Both the position numbers and the translations under genes were made by a program. Below, piece after piece: positions 46,938-55,508 of a DNA stretch of 64,000 bases (positions are counted from its first letter, which is position 1; each line of letters opens with the position of its first letter). The stretch is from Paenibacillus flagellatus (GTDB taxonomy: Bacteria; Bacillota; Bacilli; Paenibacillales; NBRC-103111). The notes below the pieces were generated by a model. The model ran no database searches, had not been told where the DNA came from, and saw only the letters and a list, made by a program, of their open reading frames with translations. The stretch lies in the NCBI RefSeq assembly GCF_003217775.1, contig NZ_QJVJ01000005.1, forward strand, positions 372,001-436,000. The letters are read 5' to 3'.

Positions 46938-47885
46938 TTATTTTTTCATTTTCGGGTCGAACGCGTCGCGCAGTCCGTCGCCGAACACGTTGAAGGCGAA
47001 CATCGTCAAGCTGATCAGAAACGCCGGGAAAAACATTCTCCACGGCAAATACATCCACGACGACAGCGCGTCGGATATCATCGTCCCCCACGAGGCGGCC
47101 GGCGAATTGACGCCGAGGCCGAGGAAGCTCAAGAAAGCTTCGGCGAAAATCGCCTGCGGCACCGTCAGCGTCAGCGTGACGATAATCGGACCGGACGCGT
47201 TCGGGATCAGATGCCGGAACAAAATCCGGAAAAAGCCGGCGCCGAGCGAGCGGGACGCCAAGGCGTACTCGTGGTTTTTGAGCAGCATGATTTGCCCCCG
47301 CACGATCCAGGCCATCTTGATCCAGCCGGTGACGACGAGCGCAAGGATGATCGTGTACATGCTGGGCTCGAACACGACGACCATCAAGATGACGATGAGC
47401 AAATAAGGAATCGAGTCGAGCACTTCGGAGAAACGGTTCATCACTTCGTCGACTTTGCCGCCGAAATACCCCATGATGCCGCCGTAAATAACCCCGATCA
47501 GCAAATCGATCAAGGCGGCGAACAAGCCGACCCGCAGCGAAATCGAAGCGCCCATCCACGTGCGGGCGAACATGTCGCGTCCGAGGTCGTCGGTGCCGAA
47601 CCAATGCTCGGCCGAAGGCGGCTGGTTCGTATTTTGCAAATCGTTGGCGTAATAATTGTAGGGCGTCATCATTTGCCCGAAAAAAGCCATGAACGCCAGC
47701 ACGACGAGGATCGCCAAGCCGATCATGGCCAGCCGGTTCGAGCGGAGGCGCAGCCAGGCGTCCTTCCACGAAGACAAGCTCTCGCGAACGATTTTTTCGC
47801 CTTGGCGGCTTTCCTTGTCCAGCTTCTGAAACAGCTCCGGCGAAATCGTGTCCGGCGCGTTCCGGACGTTCTGTTCCGTCATCAT
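46938..47885 (-). CDS. oppC: Oligopeptide ABC transporter permease, OppC type
   Basis: This 315-residue permease has a cytoplasmic N-terminal stretch, a first helix (about 50-70), the extracellular HWFGTDDLGRDMFARTWMGASISLRVGLFAALI block typical of OppC/DppC, and five more helices. The ATPase-contact motif is EYALASRSLGAGFFRILFRHLIPN. I place the start at ATG 47885, six bases after GGAG, overlapping the oppB stop; an open frame extends 26 codons further. With OppB it forms the membrane channel. Confidence 0.92.
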   Translation of the reverse strand: MMTEQNVRNAPDTISPELFQKLDKESRQGEKIVRESLSSWKDAWLRLRSNRLAMIGLAILVVLAFMAFFGQMMTPYNYYANDLQNTNQPPSAEHWFGTDDLGRDMFARTWMGASISLRVGLFAALIDLLIGVIYGGIMGYFGGKVDEVMNRFSEVLDSIPYLLIVILMVVVFEPSMYTIILALVVTGWIKMAWIVRGQIMLLKNHEYALASRSLGAGFFRILFRHLIPNASGPIIVTLTLTVPQAIFAEAFLSFLGLGVNSPAASWGTMISDALSSWMYLPWRMFFPAFLISLTMFAFNVFGDGLRDAFDPKMKK

Positions 47886-48817
47886 GCCTTCTCCTTCCCA
47901 CCGGTCAATTTGATCCGCGGATCGACCATGCCGTACGCCACGTCCGTGAAGAAGCGGGCGCACATGAGCAGCGTGCCGTAAAACAGCGTCAGCCCCATAA
48001 TGAGCGTATAGTCGCGGTTTTCCACGCTCTCGACGAAATATTTGCCGAGGCCGGGAATGCCGAAAATTTTCTCGATGACGACCGATCCGGTAATGACGCT
48101 CGTGGCGAGCGGTCCGAGGTACGTGACGACCGGCAAAATCGCGTTGCGCAGCGCGTGGCGAAGCGTGATCGCCGTGCCGGCGAGACCTTTCGCCTTCGCC
48201 GTCTTGATGAAGTCGGACTGCAGCACCTCCAGCATGCTGGAGCGGGTCAGACGGGCGATGAAGGCGATCGGCATGAACGCCAGCGCCAGCGTCGGCAGCA
48301 CGTAATCGAGCGGCTCGTTCAGCCCCGCGACGTTAAAGAGCGGCAGCTTGACGCCGAACACGTACTGCAGCAGCGTCGCCATGACGAAGCTCGGCACCGC
48401 GACGCCCAGCACGGCCACGACCATGGCGACGCTGTCCAGCAGCCTGCGGTGGCGAAGCGCGGCGACAGAACCGAGCGTAACGCCGACGGCGACGGCCGTC
48501 GCGACCGCGCACAAGCCGAGCCGGAGCGAGTAGCCGAACGCGCCCTCGATGATTTGGTTGACCGAGCGGTTTTGCCATTTCATCGACATGCCGAGGTCGA
48601 ACGACGCGACGTTTTTCATATACTCCGCATATTGGACGATCAAAGGTTTGTCCAGTCCGTAATAAGCCATCAAATTCGCCTTGATTTCGGGCGGCACCGC
48701 TTTTTCGGACAAAAACGGATCTCCCGGGATCGCTTTCATCAGAAAAAACGTCGCCGAAGCCAGCACGAATAAGGAGATGATGACAAAGAGAAGCTTCCGC
48801 AGCAAGTAGCGAGCCAA
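47882..48817 (-). CDS. oppB: Oligopeptide ABC transporter permease, OppB type
   Basis: This 311-residue permease has six predicted helices starting ARYLLRKLLFVIISLFVLASATFFLMKAIPGDPF, a family signature. The large periplasmic-side loop precedes GYSLRLGLCAVATAVAVGV. The ATPase-contact motif is FIKTAKAKGLAGTAITLRHALRNAILPVVTYLG. The start is TTG 48817, nine bases after GGAGG. It stands about 200 bases downstream of oppA; a terminator in that gap should lower its expression relative to the binding protein. Confidence 0.92.
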   Translation of the reverse strand: MARYLLRKLLFVIISLFVLASATFFLMKAIPGDPFLSEKAVPPEIKANLMAYYGLDKPLIVQYAEYMKNVASFDLGMSMKWQNRSVNQIIEGAFGYSLRLGLCAVATAVAVGVTLGSVAALRHRRLLDSVAMVVAVLGVAVPSFVMATLLQYVFGVKLPLFNVAGLNEPLDYVLPTLALAFMPIAFIARLTRSSMLEVLQSDFIKTAKAKGLAGTAITLRHALRNAILPVVTYLGPLATSVITGSVVIEKIFGIPGLGKYFVESVENRDYTLIMGLTLFYGTLLMCARFFTDVAYGMVDPRIKLTGGKEKA

Positions 48818-48954
48818 ATCCGCGCACCTCCAGAGCATAATGCGAAGCGATCGAACGAAGCGCTTCGATAAGTGCGGATAGTAAGTTTACATAATGCATG
48901 ATTATTGTAATCTCCAACGCCGTCAGCGTCCAACAGAACCATTTTCCAAGGCAG

Positions 48955-48992
48955 AAAAAAATCGGGGTATATAAGACGCCCTATACACCCCG
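48955..48992 (-). terminator. Terminator/attenuator between oppA and oppB
   Basis: CGGGGTGTATA pairs with TATATACCCCG (one G-U pair, 8-base loop) on the minus strand, followed by ATTTTTTTC. Located right after oppA and before oppB, it probably gives more binding protein than permease. Confidence 0.85.
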
Positions 48993-49022
48993 AGAGTTGC
49001 TGCGATTGCTATGAGACGGCGA

Positions 49023-50705
49023 TTACTTCTTCTTCTCGATATACCCGCGGGTAAAGTCGATGTCGCCTTTGTAATCGACGAATACGTTTTTCACGTAGTC
49101 TTTTTGCGCCCAGATGCCGGAGTAGTAGTAGATCGGCGCGATCGGCATGTCGTTGATCATCATTTTCTCCGCCTGCGCCATCGCCTTCATCCGCTTCGAC
49201 TCGTCGGACGTGCCGTATGCTTCCTTGATCAGCTTGTCGTATTCCGGATTGCTGTATTTCGAGTTGTTGTTGCCGCCGCCGGTCATGAGCAGGTCGATAT
49301 ACGTCATCGGGTCGTTATAGTCCGCTCCCCAGCCGGCGCGGGCGATTTGGAAGTTGCCGTTTTGACGGTTTTTGATATAGACGCCGAACTCCTGTACTTC
49401 GATTTTCACGTCTACGCCGAGGTTTTGCCGCCACATGTCGACGACCGCTTCGGCGATTTTTTTGTGGGCTTCGCTCTTGTTGTAAATCAGCGTCACGGAA
49501 GGCAGCTTCGCCAGCCCTTTTTCCTTCAGCCCTTCTTCAAGCAATTTTTTCGCTTCGGCTACGTCTTCCTTGAAGTAATCGTCCTTCACTTCTTCGCGGA
49601 ACGTTTTCTTCTCGCCCTTGATTCCCGGAGGAACGAGGCCGAACGCCGGTTTTTGGTCGCCTTGCGTAATTTTGTCCACGATCGCTTGACGGTTGATCGT
49701 CATCGCGAACGCTTTGCGGATTTTCGCGTTGTCGAACGGCTCCGCCTTCGTGTTGAACTCGTAGTAATACGTCGACGCGATCCCTTTGATTTGCAGGTTC
49801 ATCGCTTTGTCCTGCTTCAGCTTCGGCAGCTGGTCGACCGGGAATTCGGTCGTCGGACGGCCGGCCCAATCGAGCTGGTTCGTGTTGTACATGTTCAGCA
49901 TCGTACCGGGGTCGTTCAATATTTTCATGTTCACTTCGTTCAGCTTGATTTCGTTGGCCGCGTAATACTTGTCGTTTTTGACGAGCGTGAGCGAATCGTT
50001 GTGCTTCCAATCCTTCAGCACGAACGCCCCGTTCGTCACCATCGTGCTCGCTTCGGCGGCGAATTTCGGATTCGTCTTGACGTGCTTCTCGTTAAGCGGG
50101 AAGTACGTGTAGAACGAGACGAGGCTCAAGAAGTAAGGCGTCGGCGATTTCAGCTCGACTTCGAGCGTAAAGTCGTCCTTCGCTTTAACCCCCACCTGGG
50201 AGGCGTCGGTTATTTTTTTCGTGTTGTACTCTTCCGCGTTTTTGATGTAGTACAGCTGATAAGCGTATGGCGCCGGAGGCGTCATCCCCGGGTCGAGCGC
50301 GCGCTTCCAAGCGAATTCGAAATCGCTTGCTTTCACCGGATCGCCGTTGCTCCACTTCGCGTCTTTGCGAAGGTGGAACGTGTACTTCAAGCCGTCCGGC
50401 GAAATGTCCCACTTCTCGGCCGCGGCCGGTTTGACTTCCCCATTCTCGTCTTTGCGGGTCAGGCCGTCGTAAATCGGGCGAAGCACCGTCGACGAGTTGT
50501 TGTCCTGGGCGAGCCCCGGATCGAGCGTAGGCGGCTCGGAGGCGATCAGCATGCGGAACTTCTGATCCGCCGCGACGAGTCCTCCCGCGTCTCCCGTGGC
50601 GCCCGTGCCGGTTTCGTCTTTTTTGCCGCAGCCGGCCAAAACCGAACCTAGCAGCAAGGCGGCACCCGTGAAAACGATTACACTTTTGTTGATCCCCTTA
50701 AGCAT
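49023..50705 (-). CDS. oppA: Oligopeptide-binding lipoprotein, OppA type
   Basis: This 560-residue extracellular solute-binding protein (family 5) captures peptides for the OppBCDF importer. The lipoprotein signal ends in LLLGSVLAGC, and the mature part contains LIASEPPTLDPGLAQDNNSSTVLRPIYDGLTRKDENG, the family 5 signature. Later blocks KIRKAFAMTINRQAIVDKITQG and ARAGWGADYNDPMTYIDLLMTGG are typical of OppA. The ATG at 50705 is ten bases after GGAGG; the TTG at 50711 is too close to it. In Bacillota such systems may also import signalling peptides, which cannot be told here. Confidence 0.95.
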   Translation of the reverse strand: MLKGINKSVIVFTGAALLLGSVLAGCGKKDETGTGATGDAGGLVAADQKFRMLIASEPPTLDPGLAQDNNSSTVLRPIYDGLTRKDENGEVKPAAAEKWDISPDGLKYTFHLRKDAKWSNGDPVKASDFEFAWKRALDPGMTPPAPYAYQLYYIKNAEEYNTKKITDASQVGVKAKDDFTLEVELKSPTPYFLSLVSFYTYFPLNEKHVKTNPKFAAEASTMVTNGAFVLKDWKHNDSLTLVKNDKYYAANEIKLNEVNMKILNDPGTMLNMYNTNQLDWAGRPTTEFPVDQLPKLKQDKAMNLQIKGIASTYYYEFNTKAEPFDNAKIRKAFAMTINRQAIVDKITQGDQKPAFGLVPPGIKGEKKTFREEVKDDYFKEDVAEAKKLLEEGLKEKGLAKLPSVTLIYNKSEAHKKIAEAVVDMWRQNLGVDVKIEVQEFGVYIKNRQNGNFQIARAGWGADYNDPMTYIDLLMTGGGNNNSKYSNPEYDKLIKEAYGTSDESKRMKAMAQAEKMMINDMPIAPIYYYSGIWAQKDYVKNVFVDYKGDIDFTRGYIEKKK

Positions 50706-51171
50706 TGGCAAGCGTCCTCCTTATTTTAGGAACGTTGTTTCCTTCTTTTTTGCCATACACGAAATAATATACTTCCGTTCCGTGTAAAAAAACACGCAAA
50801 ATATTGATCGAAAAGGTGTAAAAAATTGATATTGTCTTTAAATTGTCTTTAATACACAAAAGGGTCAAAACGTTGATGCGTCAATGCCCCAGCCCTTTTA
50901 TGCTTTGCCGGTTAATCCCATTAACTCTTAGATCCTTTAACGTCCGTCTTCGTTGAAGCGATGAAGCGGGGTGCGGCCTACTCGCGCGATTGGCCGGCGA
51001 AACACGGAATCTATTGGCGCCTTTCTCTTATCCATTCCCGGCAGCCGCCCGATTTATGCGTTTTTGCCGACTATTGCGCCGTTTCGCGCGAAACGAAAAA
51101 AAGCCGCTCCCGCAATCCGTCGGATTGAAGGTCGGCATGGTCTGGACGTTCCGGCTCGAAGGACGAACCGG
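50706..51171. other. Intergenic region upstream of oppA
   Basis: These 466 bases hold no convincing gene. The half next to oppA is AT-rich, unlike the surrounding DNA, and should hold the opp promoter; TATATTATT at about 50766-50774 is a possible -10. It also carries a tandem 11-bp repeat (separate entry). A short palindrome CAATCC/GGATTG at about 51113-51127 before a T run may end the ComFB-like transcript. The rest, 50900-51100, shows nothing I can name. Confidence 0.5.
50831..50852. repeat. Tandem 11-bp repeat upstream of oppA
   Basis: ATTGTCTTTAA occurs twice in direct, gap-free succession, 126 bases before the oppA start in the AT-rich promoter region. The period of one helical turn suggests a regulator binding site; the regulator is unknown. 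Confidence 0.55.
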
Positions 51172-51429
51172 TCAGTCGGTCGTCAACACTTTCTCGATCG
51201 CATGCGTCAGCTCGCGGTATACGTCCGTTTCGACTTGCTGACGAAGCTGCGTCTTGGCGAACATTTCGCCTCGTACCGTCGAAACGTAACGGGGCGGCAG
51301 TTTATTCAAGGCGAGCGCCATAATGTCGCTTTGCTGCTTTTCGTCGAGGCCGGACAGCCTCGTCTGATTGTGCATCAAGTCTCTCAAGCAATTGCGCACG
51401 ATTTCTTCCATCATGTTGTGAACGGTCAT
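51172..51429 (-). CDS. ComFB-like protein
   Basis: The 85-residue protein fits the ComFB family: VHNMMEEIVRNCLRDLMHN, then DIMALALNKLPPRYVSTVRGEMFAKTQLRQQVETDVYREL. In B. subtilis comFB lies between the comFA and comFC competence genes; here it stands alone, so a competence role is not implied. ComFB-domain proteins of other bacteria have been reported to bind cyclic dinucleotides, which makes it a candidate second-messenger receptor. The ATG at 51429 has GGAG nine bases upstream. No membrane or signal segment is seen; the protein should be cytoplasmic. Confidence 0.75.
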   Translation of the reverse strand: MTVHNMMEEIVRNCLRDLMHNQTRLSGLDEKQQSDIMALALNKLPPRYVSTVRGEMFAKTQLRQQVETDVYRELTHAIEKVLTTD

Positions 51430-51456
51430 GGGGAAACACTCCTTTTTGACGAATCG

Positions 51457-51852
51457 TCATACCGACAAGATCGACTTGCCGAGCCCGATAAACAAAAACA
51501 GGACGTACACGGCGCTAAGTCCGAGGAAGCCGAGTCTCCACAGCAGCCGGATAATTCGGCGGTGATCGATCCGGCCCTTGATCCGGTACTGAAAATTGCC
51601 GACAAGCCCGTATCCGATCAGAAAAAACAACAGAATCAAAAAAAAGCCGAAATTCGAATGAAACAGCTGATAGTACATGACCGACACGGAGCCGATCAGC
51701 AGCAGCGTCGTTACGTCCATGGCCAGCTTCGTCGCACGCTTGCCGTCTCTCCGCCAATAATAGACCCCGATCCACAGCGCGAAAAACCAGACGAACGGCA
51801 CCGCGGCCGAAAAAGCGTAAATATGGATCAACACGTTCATGAGTCCGCTCAA
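51457..51852 (-). CDS. DUF3397-like membrane protein
   Basis: This 131-residue protein has four predicted helices: IYAFSAAVPFVWFFALWIGVY, LAMDVTTLLLIGSVSVMYYQL, FGFFLILLFFLIGYGLVG and FLGLSAVYVLFLFIGLGKS. The arrangement, with YRIKGRIDHRRIIRLLWRLGF before the last helix, fits DUF3397, a family of unknown function located near panE and bshC in many Bacilli. The start may be TTG 51852, seven bases after GGTGG, or ATG 51840. The long open frame extending upstream into panE is in another frame from panE and is spurious. Confidence 0.7.
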   Translation of the reverse strand: MSGLMNVLIHIYAFSAAVPFVWFFALWIGVYYWRRDGKRATKLAMDVTTLLLIGSVSVMYYQLFHSNFGFFLILLFFLIGYGLVGNFQYRIKGRIDHRRIIRLLWRLGFLGLSAVYVLFLFIGLGKSILSV

Positions 51853-51887
51853 CTTGCACCACCCGGATATCAGCTTCGTGACGCGCG

Positions 51888-52895
51888 TTACGGAGAAAGC
51901 GGTCCGCCGGTTTGCCCCGATTCGGGTACGGACGCTTTCACGAGATCGCAGACGGTTTCGTGAACCGGCACCGGAATGCCGAACCGCCGCGCCCGCTCGA
52001 CAATCGCCCCGTTGATCCAGTCGATCTCCGTCGGCCGGCCGCTCGATACGTCCTGGAGCATCGAAGACGCGTTGTCGGCCGTCTTGGCGCAAACGTCGAC
52101 GATTTGCTCCCATACGTCGTCGCGGACCGGTATTCCGCAAGCTTTGGCGACGGCCGTTCCTTCGTCGAGCAGCCTGCGCATGAGGCCGATGCGCCGCTCG
52201 GTCGCCAGAAGCTCTCCGTTGCGGACGCGCAGCAGAGCGGTCAACGGATTGACGACGGCGTTGATTAGCAGTTTGTTCCATACGATCTCCATCATTTGGT
52301 TCGACGGGAACGTACGAAATCCTGCTTCGTTCAACGTTTTTACCGCTTTTTTTTGCGCATTGTCGATTTCGGGCGAAGCCGTACCCGGCTCGTCGTTTCC
52401 GAAGGCGGGACCGATCCACGTCGAACCGGCTCCGGTATGCGCCACCTCGCGCCCGGACAGCTTCTTCGCCCCTTCCGTCGTGACGGCCAAAAACAGACGG
52501 GACGGATGCACGAAGCGGGACAGCCGTTCGGCGTGCCCGATGCCGTTCTGGAAGCAGAGCAGCCTCCCCCCGCCGTTCCCGGCCGCCATGGCGCCGAGCA
52601 GCGCGAGCAGCGGCTCCGACAAATGCTGCTGCTTGACGGTAAGCATGATCCAATCCGCGCCCTCCAGCCGCTCGGGCAGCCTGTCTTCGGCGAGCCGTTC
52701 GAACGAATACGCCGGCACCCGGCAAACCGTCTCCGTATCCCCTTGCCTGAGCGCCAATCCTTCCCCGTTCAACAGCGCCGCCTGCCGCTCGGTACGGGCG
52801 ACCAAGGCGACATCCGCACCGGCCGCCGCAAGCTTCGCCGCCGCCAGCATGCCGATCGAGCCGGCCCCCACGCATACGATATTCATCGCCTTCAC
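51888..52895 (-). CDS. panE: 2-dehydropantoate 2-reductase
   Basis: PanE (335 residues) reduces ketopantoate to pantoate with NADPH, a step of coenzyme A synthesis. The Rossmann loop reads NIVCVGAGSIGMLAAAKLAAAGADVALVAR. The middle has LTVKQQHL and CFQNGIGHAE, and the C-terminal domain contains the catalytic lysine in IVWNKLLINAVVNPLTALLRVRNG and the SSMLQDVSSGRPTEIDWINGAIV block. The start is GTG 52895 or ATG 52886; neither has a strong ribosome site. In B. subtilis the paralogue ylbQ occupies this position, next to ylbO (rsfA type) and near bshC. Confidence 0.92.
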   Translation of the reverse strand: MKAMNIVCVGAGSIGMLAAAKLAAAGADVALVARTERQAALLNGEGLALRQGDTETVCRVPAYSFERLAEDRLPERLEGADWIMLTVKQQHLSEPLLALLGAMAAGNGGGRLLCFQNGIGHAERLSRFVHPSRLFLAVTTEGAKKLSGREVAHTGAGSTWIGPAFGNDEPGTASPEIDNAQKKAVKTLNEAGFRTFPSNQMMEIVWNKLLINAVVNPLTALLRVRNGELLATERRIGLMRRLLDEGTAVAKACGIPVRDDVWEQIVDVCAKTADNASSMLQDVSSGRPTEIDWINGAIVERARRFGIPVPVHETVCDLVKASVPESGQTGGPLSP

Positions 52896-53028
52896 CGTCC
52901 AGGAATCGTTTCCTGTACTATATCATGTCCGGTCTCCTTTCGAAAAGGGAGCCGCCAAGCGCAAAAAAGCTCGACGGCCGTGGTTCGGCCTGCGAGCTCC
53001 CCTTGTTTAACCGTTCCCTGTCCGGCGT

Positions 53029-53682
53029 TCAGTCGATACGCTCCAGGTTGCCGTTCGCATCCATCTTGAAGCGATGTTTTTGCTCGTCTTCCTCTTCTAC
53101 GAGAAACGCAAGCTTCCGGGCACGGTCCATAATTTGAATAAGCGCCTTGTAATCGTCGTTGACGACCCGATAATCGGTCTGCACGTTGTTGATTTCTTTG
53201 TCGAGCTTCTCCTTGTCGCGGCGCAGCTCGTCGAGCTCCTCGTCTTTTTCCTTCAGCTCCTTTTCAAGCGCCTTGATTTGCCGCGTCATCTCCTGATAGG
53301 TTCCTTTCCATTGACGCAAAAAACGAATGACCGCATCGATCGAGATCGATTCCTCGCTGACATCGTGCCTGGAACCCGCCGCTCCCGATTCCCCCGGTTC
53401 GAGCGTCGCTACGGAAGTGACCGTCGAGCCGACGTTCGCCTGCTTCCGGTATTGGTTCCGCTTTTGCCTTTGCGCTTTCGCGATCGAAATCGCGGCCTCG
53501 TATTTTTTGCGGACGCAGCTGTTCCACCGGAAGCCGCAAGCCGCCGCCGTTCTTCCTATTTTCTCCCCTACTTCTTCAAACGCCGCAAGCTGGGTGCTGC
53601 CTTCGCGAATATGGCGAAGCGTCACCTCGGCCAATATCAGATCGTCCTCTTCGCTCCATGCGTCTTGTCTGACCGCAGTCAT
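53029..53682 (-). CDS. RsfA-family sporulation regulator
   Basis: The 217-residue protein has an N-terminal Myb/SANT-like DNA-binding domain (residues 8-65: WSEEDDLILAEVTLRHIREGSTQLAAFEEVGEKIGRTAAACGFRWNSCVRKKY). A flexible linker follows, and then a long coiled coil (about 130-190, KALEKELKEKDEELDELRRDKEKLDKEINNV). This is the RsfA/YlbO type, which fine-tunes forespore genes. The ATG at 53682 has GGGAGG about nine bases upstream. A possible SigF/SigG-type promoter lies 86 bases upstream. It stands before panE, the same local order as ylbO-ylbP-ylbQ, without ylbP. Confidence 0.88.
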   Translation of the reverse strand: MTAVRQDAWSEEDDLILAEVTLRHIREGSTQLAAFEEVGEKIGRTAAACGFRWNSCVRKKYEAAISIAKAQRQKRNQYRKQANVGSTVTSVATLEPGESGAAGSRHDVSEESISIDAVIRFLRQWKGTYQEMTRQIKALEKELKEKDEELDELRRDKEKLDKEINNVQTDYRVVNDDYKALIQIMDRARKLAFLVEEEDEQKHRFKMDANGNLERID

Positions 53683-53767
53683 GATCGAAAACCTCCCACC
53701 AAACTGAAATCGCCACTACTTATCTCTATGCCCAAACTAGAGTTCATAGAATCTATTTGATACTATT

Positions 53768-53797
53768 TGGTATTACCATTTTTTCGACCGCTCATAC
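53768..53797 (-). promoter_or_regulatory. Possible forespore promoter of the rsfA-type gene
   Basis: On the minus strand GTATG (53793-53797) and GGTAATACCA (53768-53777) are 15 bases apart, a partial fit to the SigF/SigG elements GYATR and GGnnAnAnTW (one mismatch in the -10). Confidence 0.35.
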
Positions 53798-53870
53798 ATG
53801 TTTTCGGGCCGAGCCGGTTATGCTAGTAAAGGCCGTACGAAAAAGTTTGCTAATTCGTCACGGAATCCCG

Positions 53871-53900
53871 TTTACAAGTCGAAAAGGCAACGTTTATAAT
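53871..53900 (+). promoter_or_regulatory. SigA-type promoter of the DUF2626-like gene
   Basis: TTTACA (53871-53876) and a perfect TATAAT (53895-53900) are separated by 18 bases, 51 bases before the start codon. The remaining bases between this site and the rsfA-type gene hold no gene. Confidence 0.75.
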
Positions 53901-53950
53901 GGACAATAGGATTTTGCGTATATCGATCGTTTCAACAGAGAGGGGGAGTA

Positions 53951-54184
53951 ATGGTGGCTCGCATGTTCAGAGTGCTCGGCTTTTGGACGCTCGCGATCGG
54001 TCTGATGGCGCTGGCCGGCGACATGAAGGAGATGGCGCTGCTGTTCTTTTTCCAAACCGCCGCTTTCGTCGTCTTGGGTTATATGAATTTGTCCGAACGT
54101 ACGTACATTTTGATTTTTTGGGGATACATGGTTCTTTCCTTCTTGGGATTTACGTACTGGTCGTTCTTCCAGATGGAGCTGTAA
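53951..54184 (+). CDS. DUF2626-like small membrane protein
   Basis: This 77-residue protein is almost entirely membrane-embedded, with three hydrophobic segments: RVLGFWTLAIGLMALAGDM, ALLFFFQTAAFVVLGYMN and YILIFWGYMVLSFLGFTYW. The sequence resembles the DUF2626/YqgY family of Bacilli, whose function is unknown. The ATG at 53951 follows GAGGGGGAG directly. It has its own strong promoter and is closed by a terminator, so it is a single-gene unit. Confidence 0.75.
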   Translation: MVARMFRVLGFWTLAIGLMALAGDMKEMALLFFFQTAAFVVLGYMNLSERTYILIFWGYMVLSFLGFTYWSFFQMEL

Positions 54185-54210
54185 GCGACATCCGTCCCGA
54201 TGACAACCGA

Positions 54211-54260
54211 AAAGGTGACCTGCCGGAGCAATCGTACATAACCGGCGGTCACCTTTTTTT
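54211..54260. terminator. Terminator between convergent genes
   Basis: AAGGTGACC/GGTCACCTT with an inner CCGG/CCGG pairing, followed by seven T on the plus strand. It ends the DUF2626-like gene and can also serve the convergent methyltransferase gene. Confidence 0.85.
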
Positions 54261-54267
54261 CGTCGGG

Positions 54268-55392
54268 TCAGCCCGACTTCGTTTGCGTCAGCACCTTGAA
54301 CAGCTCGCCCATCCGATCGCCGACGAGCAGCTGCCGAATCGCCCGGTTGCGCCTCGCCTCGGGCCCGAACGGATCGGTGCCGTCATGGGCGGCGAGCAGC
54401 CCGAGCGCGCCTTCGTCGAGCAGAAACCGCTGCTGCGTCCTAAGCGGACGCGACGTCAATCCGACCGCCTCGCCGGCGCGGATGCACGCCGTAAAATCGA
54501 CGTGGGCCGTCATATCCTGCTCGCCCGGATACGCGAACGGATCGTCGAACGCTTGATGGTTCCGGTAACAAAGAAACGTCCCCTTCATCCGGTGCGGGGC
54601 GTACAGCTCGTCGGCCGTATCCCCGTAATCGACCGTCACGATCGCCCCACGCGTCATCCGCGAGCCGATGCGGGTTATCCATTCGGCGGCTTCCGGATTG
54701 AGGTCCACGATTTGCCCCTCGCAAGGCGTTATCCCTTCCCGCTCGAGAAACCGCATCGCCGCGCCGCTCTCGTCGATCGGCACCAGCCTTTCGGCGAACC
54801 GTCCGGCTTTCTCGTCCCACTCCACGTACCACTCGTACAGTCGGCCGTTTCTTCGCTCCACCCGATGGATCGGAAACGCGTCCAGCAGCTCGTGGGAGAA
54901 CACGACGATCGGCTCGTCCGGCACCGACTCGAGCCATTCATCCGCATCGACATGCCGCACGGCCCTGTGCCGGGCCAGCTCCTCCCGCTGCAGCGCGCGG
55001 TGATGGGCGCTGATCTCGATCATCGCGTAATCGAGCCGGTCGTACGCGGAAGGCGCGGCGGACGCGATCGCGTCGAGGATATGGCCCGCCATTCGTCCCG
55101 TCCCTCCGCCCCACTCCGCGATCCGAAGCCGGTCCGCGAACCCGAGCTCGTCCGCCAGTCGGACGAAATAGCGGCCGAGCATCTCGCCCATAATCGTACC
55201 GACCGAAGCGCTCGTGTAAAAATCGCCGTCCTTGCCCACCTTCGTCCGGCTCCGGCGATAGTAGCCGTACGGGTCGTGGTACAGGCACAGCTCCATATAA
55301 TCCCGAAACGGAATCGCGCCGGCCGGACGACGGGCGATTTCGCCTCGTATGATCGCCTCCAGCGCATTCCCCGGGTAAGTCTCGTTCGGCAT
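54268..55392 (-). CDS. MidA/NDUFAF7-type SAM-dependent methyltransferase
   Basis: This 374-residue protein belongs to the DUF185 (MidA) family, whose mitochondrial member NDUFAF7 methylates an arginine of complex I. The N-terminal part has PFRDYMELCLYHDPYGYY and DFYTSASVGTIMGEMLGRYF. The SAM site is RIAEWGGGTGRMAGHIL, followed by IEISAHHRALQREEL, VVFSHELLDAFPIHRV and the DYGDTADEL block. The bacterial substrate is unknown. The ATG at 55392 has GGAAGGAG seven to eight bases upstream; the frame is open 28 codons further without a site. Confidence 0.88.
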   Translation of the reverse strand: MPNETYPGNALEAIIRGEIARRPAGAIPFRDYMELCLYHDPYGYYRRSRTKVGKDGDFYTSASVGTIMGEMLGRYFVRLADELGFADRLRIAEWGGGTGRMAGHILDAIASAAPSAYDRLDYAMIEISAHHRALQREELARHRAVRHVDADEWLESVPDEPIVVFSHELLDAFPIHRVERRNGRLYEWYVEWDEKAGRFAERLVPIDESGAAMRFLEREGITPCEGQIVDLNPEAAEWITRIGSRMTRGAIVTVDYGDTADELYAPHRMKGTFLCYRNHQAFDDPFAYPGEQDMTAHVDFTACIRAGEAVGLTSRPLRTQQRFLLDEGALGLLAAHDGTDPFGPEARRNRAIRQLLVGDRMGELFKVLTQTKSG

Positions 55393-55432
55393 GCCGCCTC
55401 TCCTTCCGCTCGATCTGGTACGACTTGACATA

Positions 55433-55461
55433 CAGACAAATGAGAACGGACCGAGTATAAT
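55433..55461 (+). promoter_or_regulatory. Promoter of the lipoprotein gene at 55509
   Basis: CAGACA (55433-55438) and a perfect TATAAT (55456-55461) are 17 bases apart, 48 bases before the start. A consensus TTGACA at 55425-55430 lies too far (25 bases) from this -10 to pair with it. Confidence 0.6.
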
Positions 55462-55508
55462 GGTAACGTCCATCATACCCGTATCCGAAATTCAAGGAGA
55501 GATCCGTC

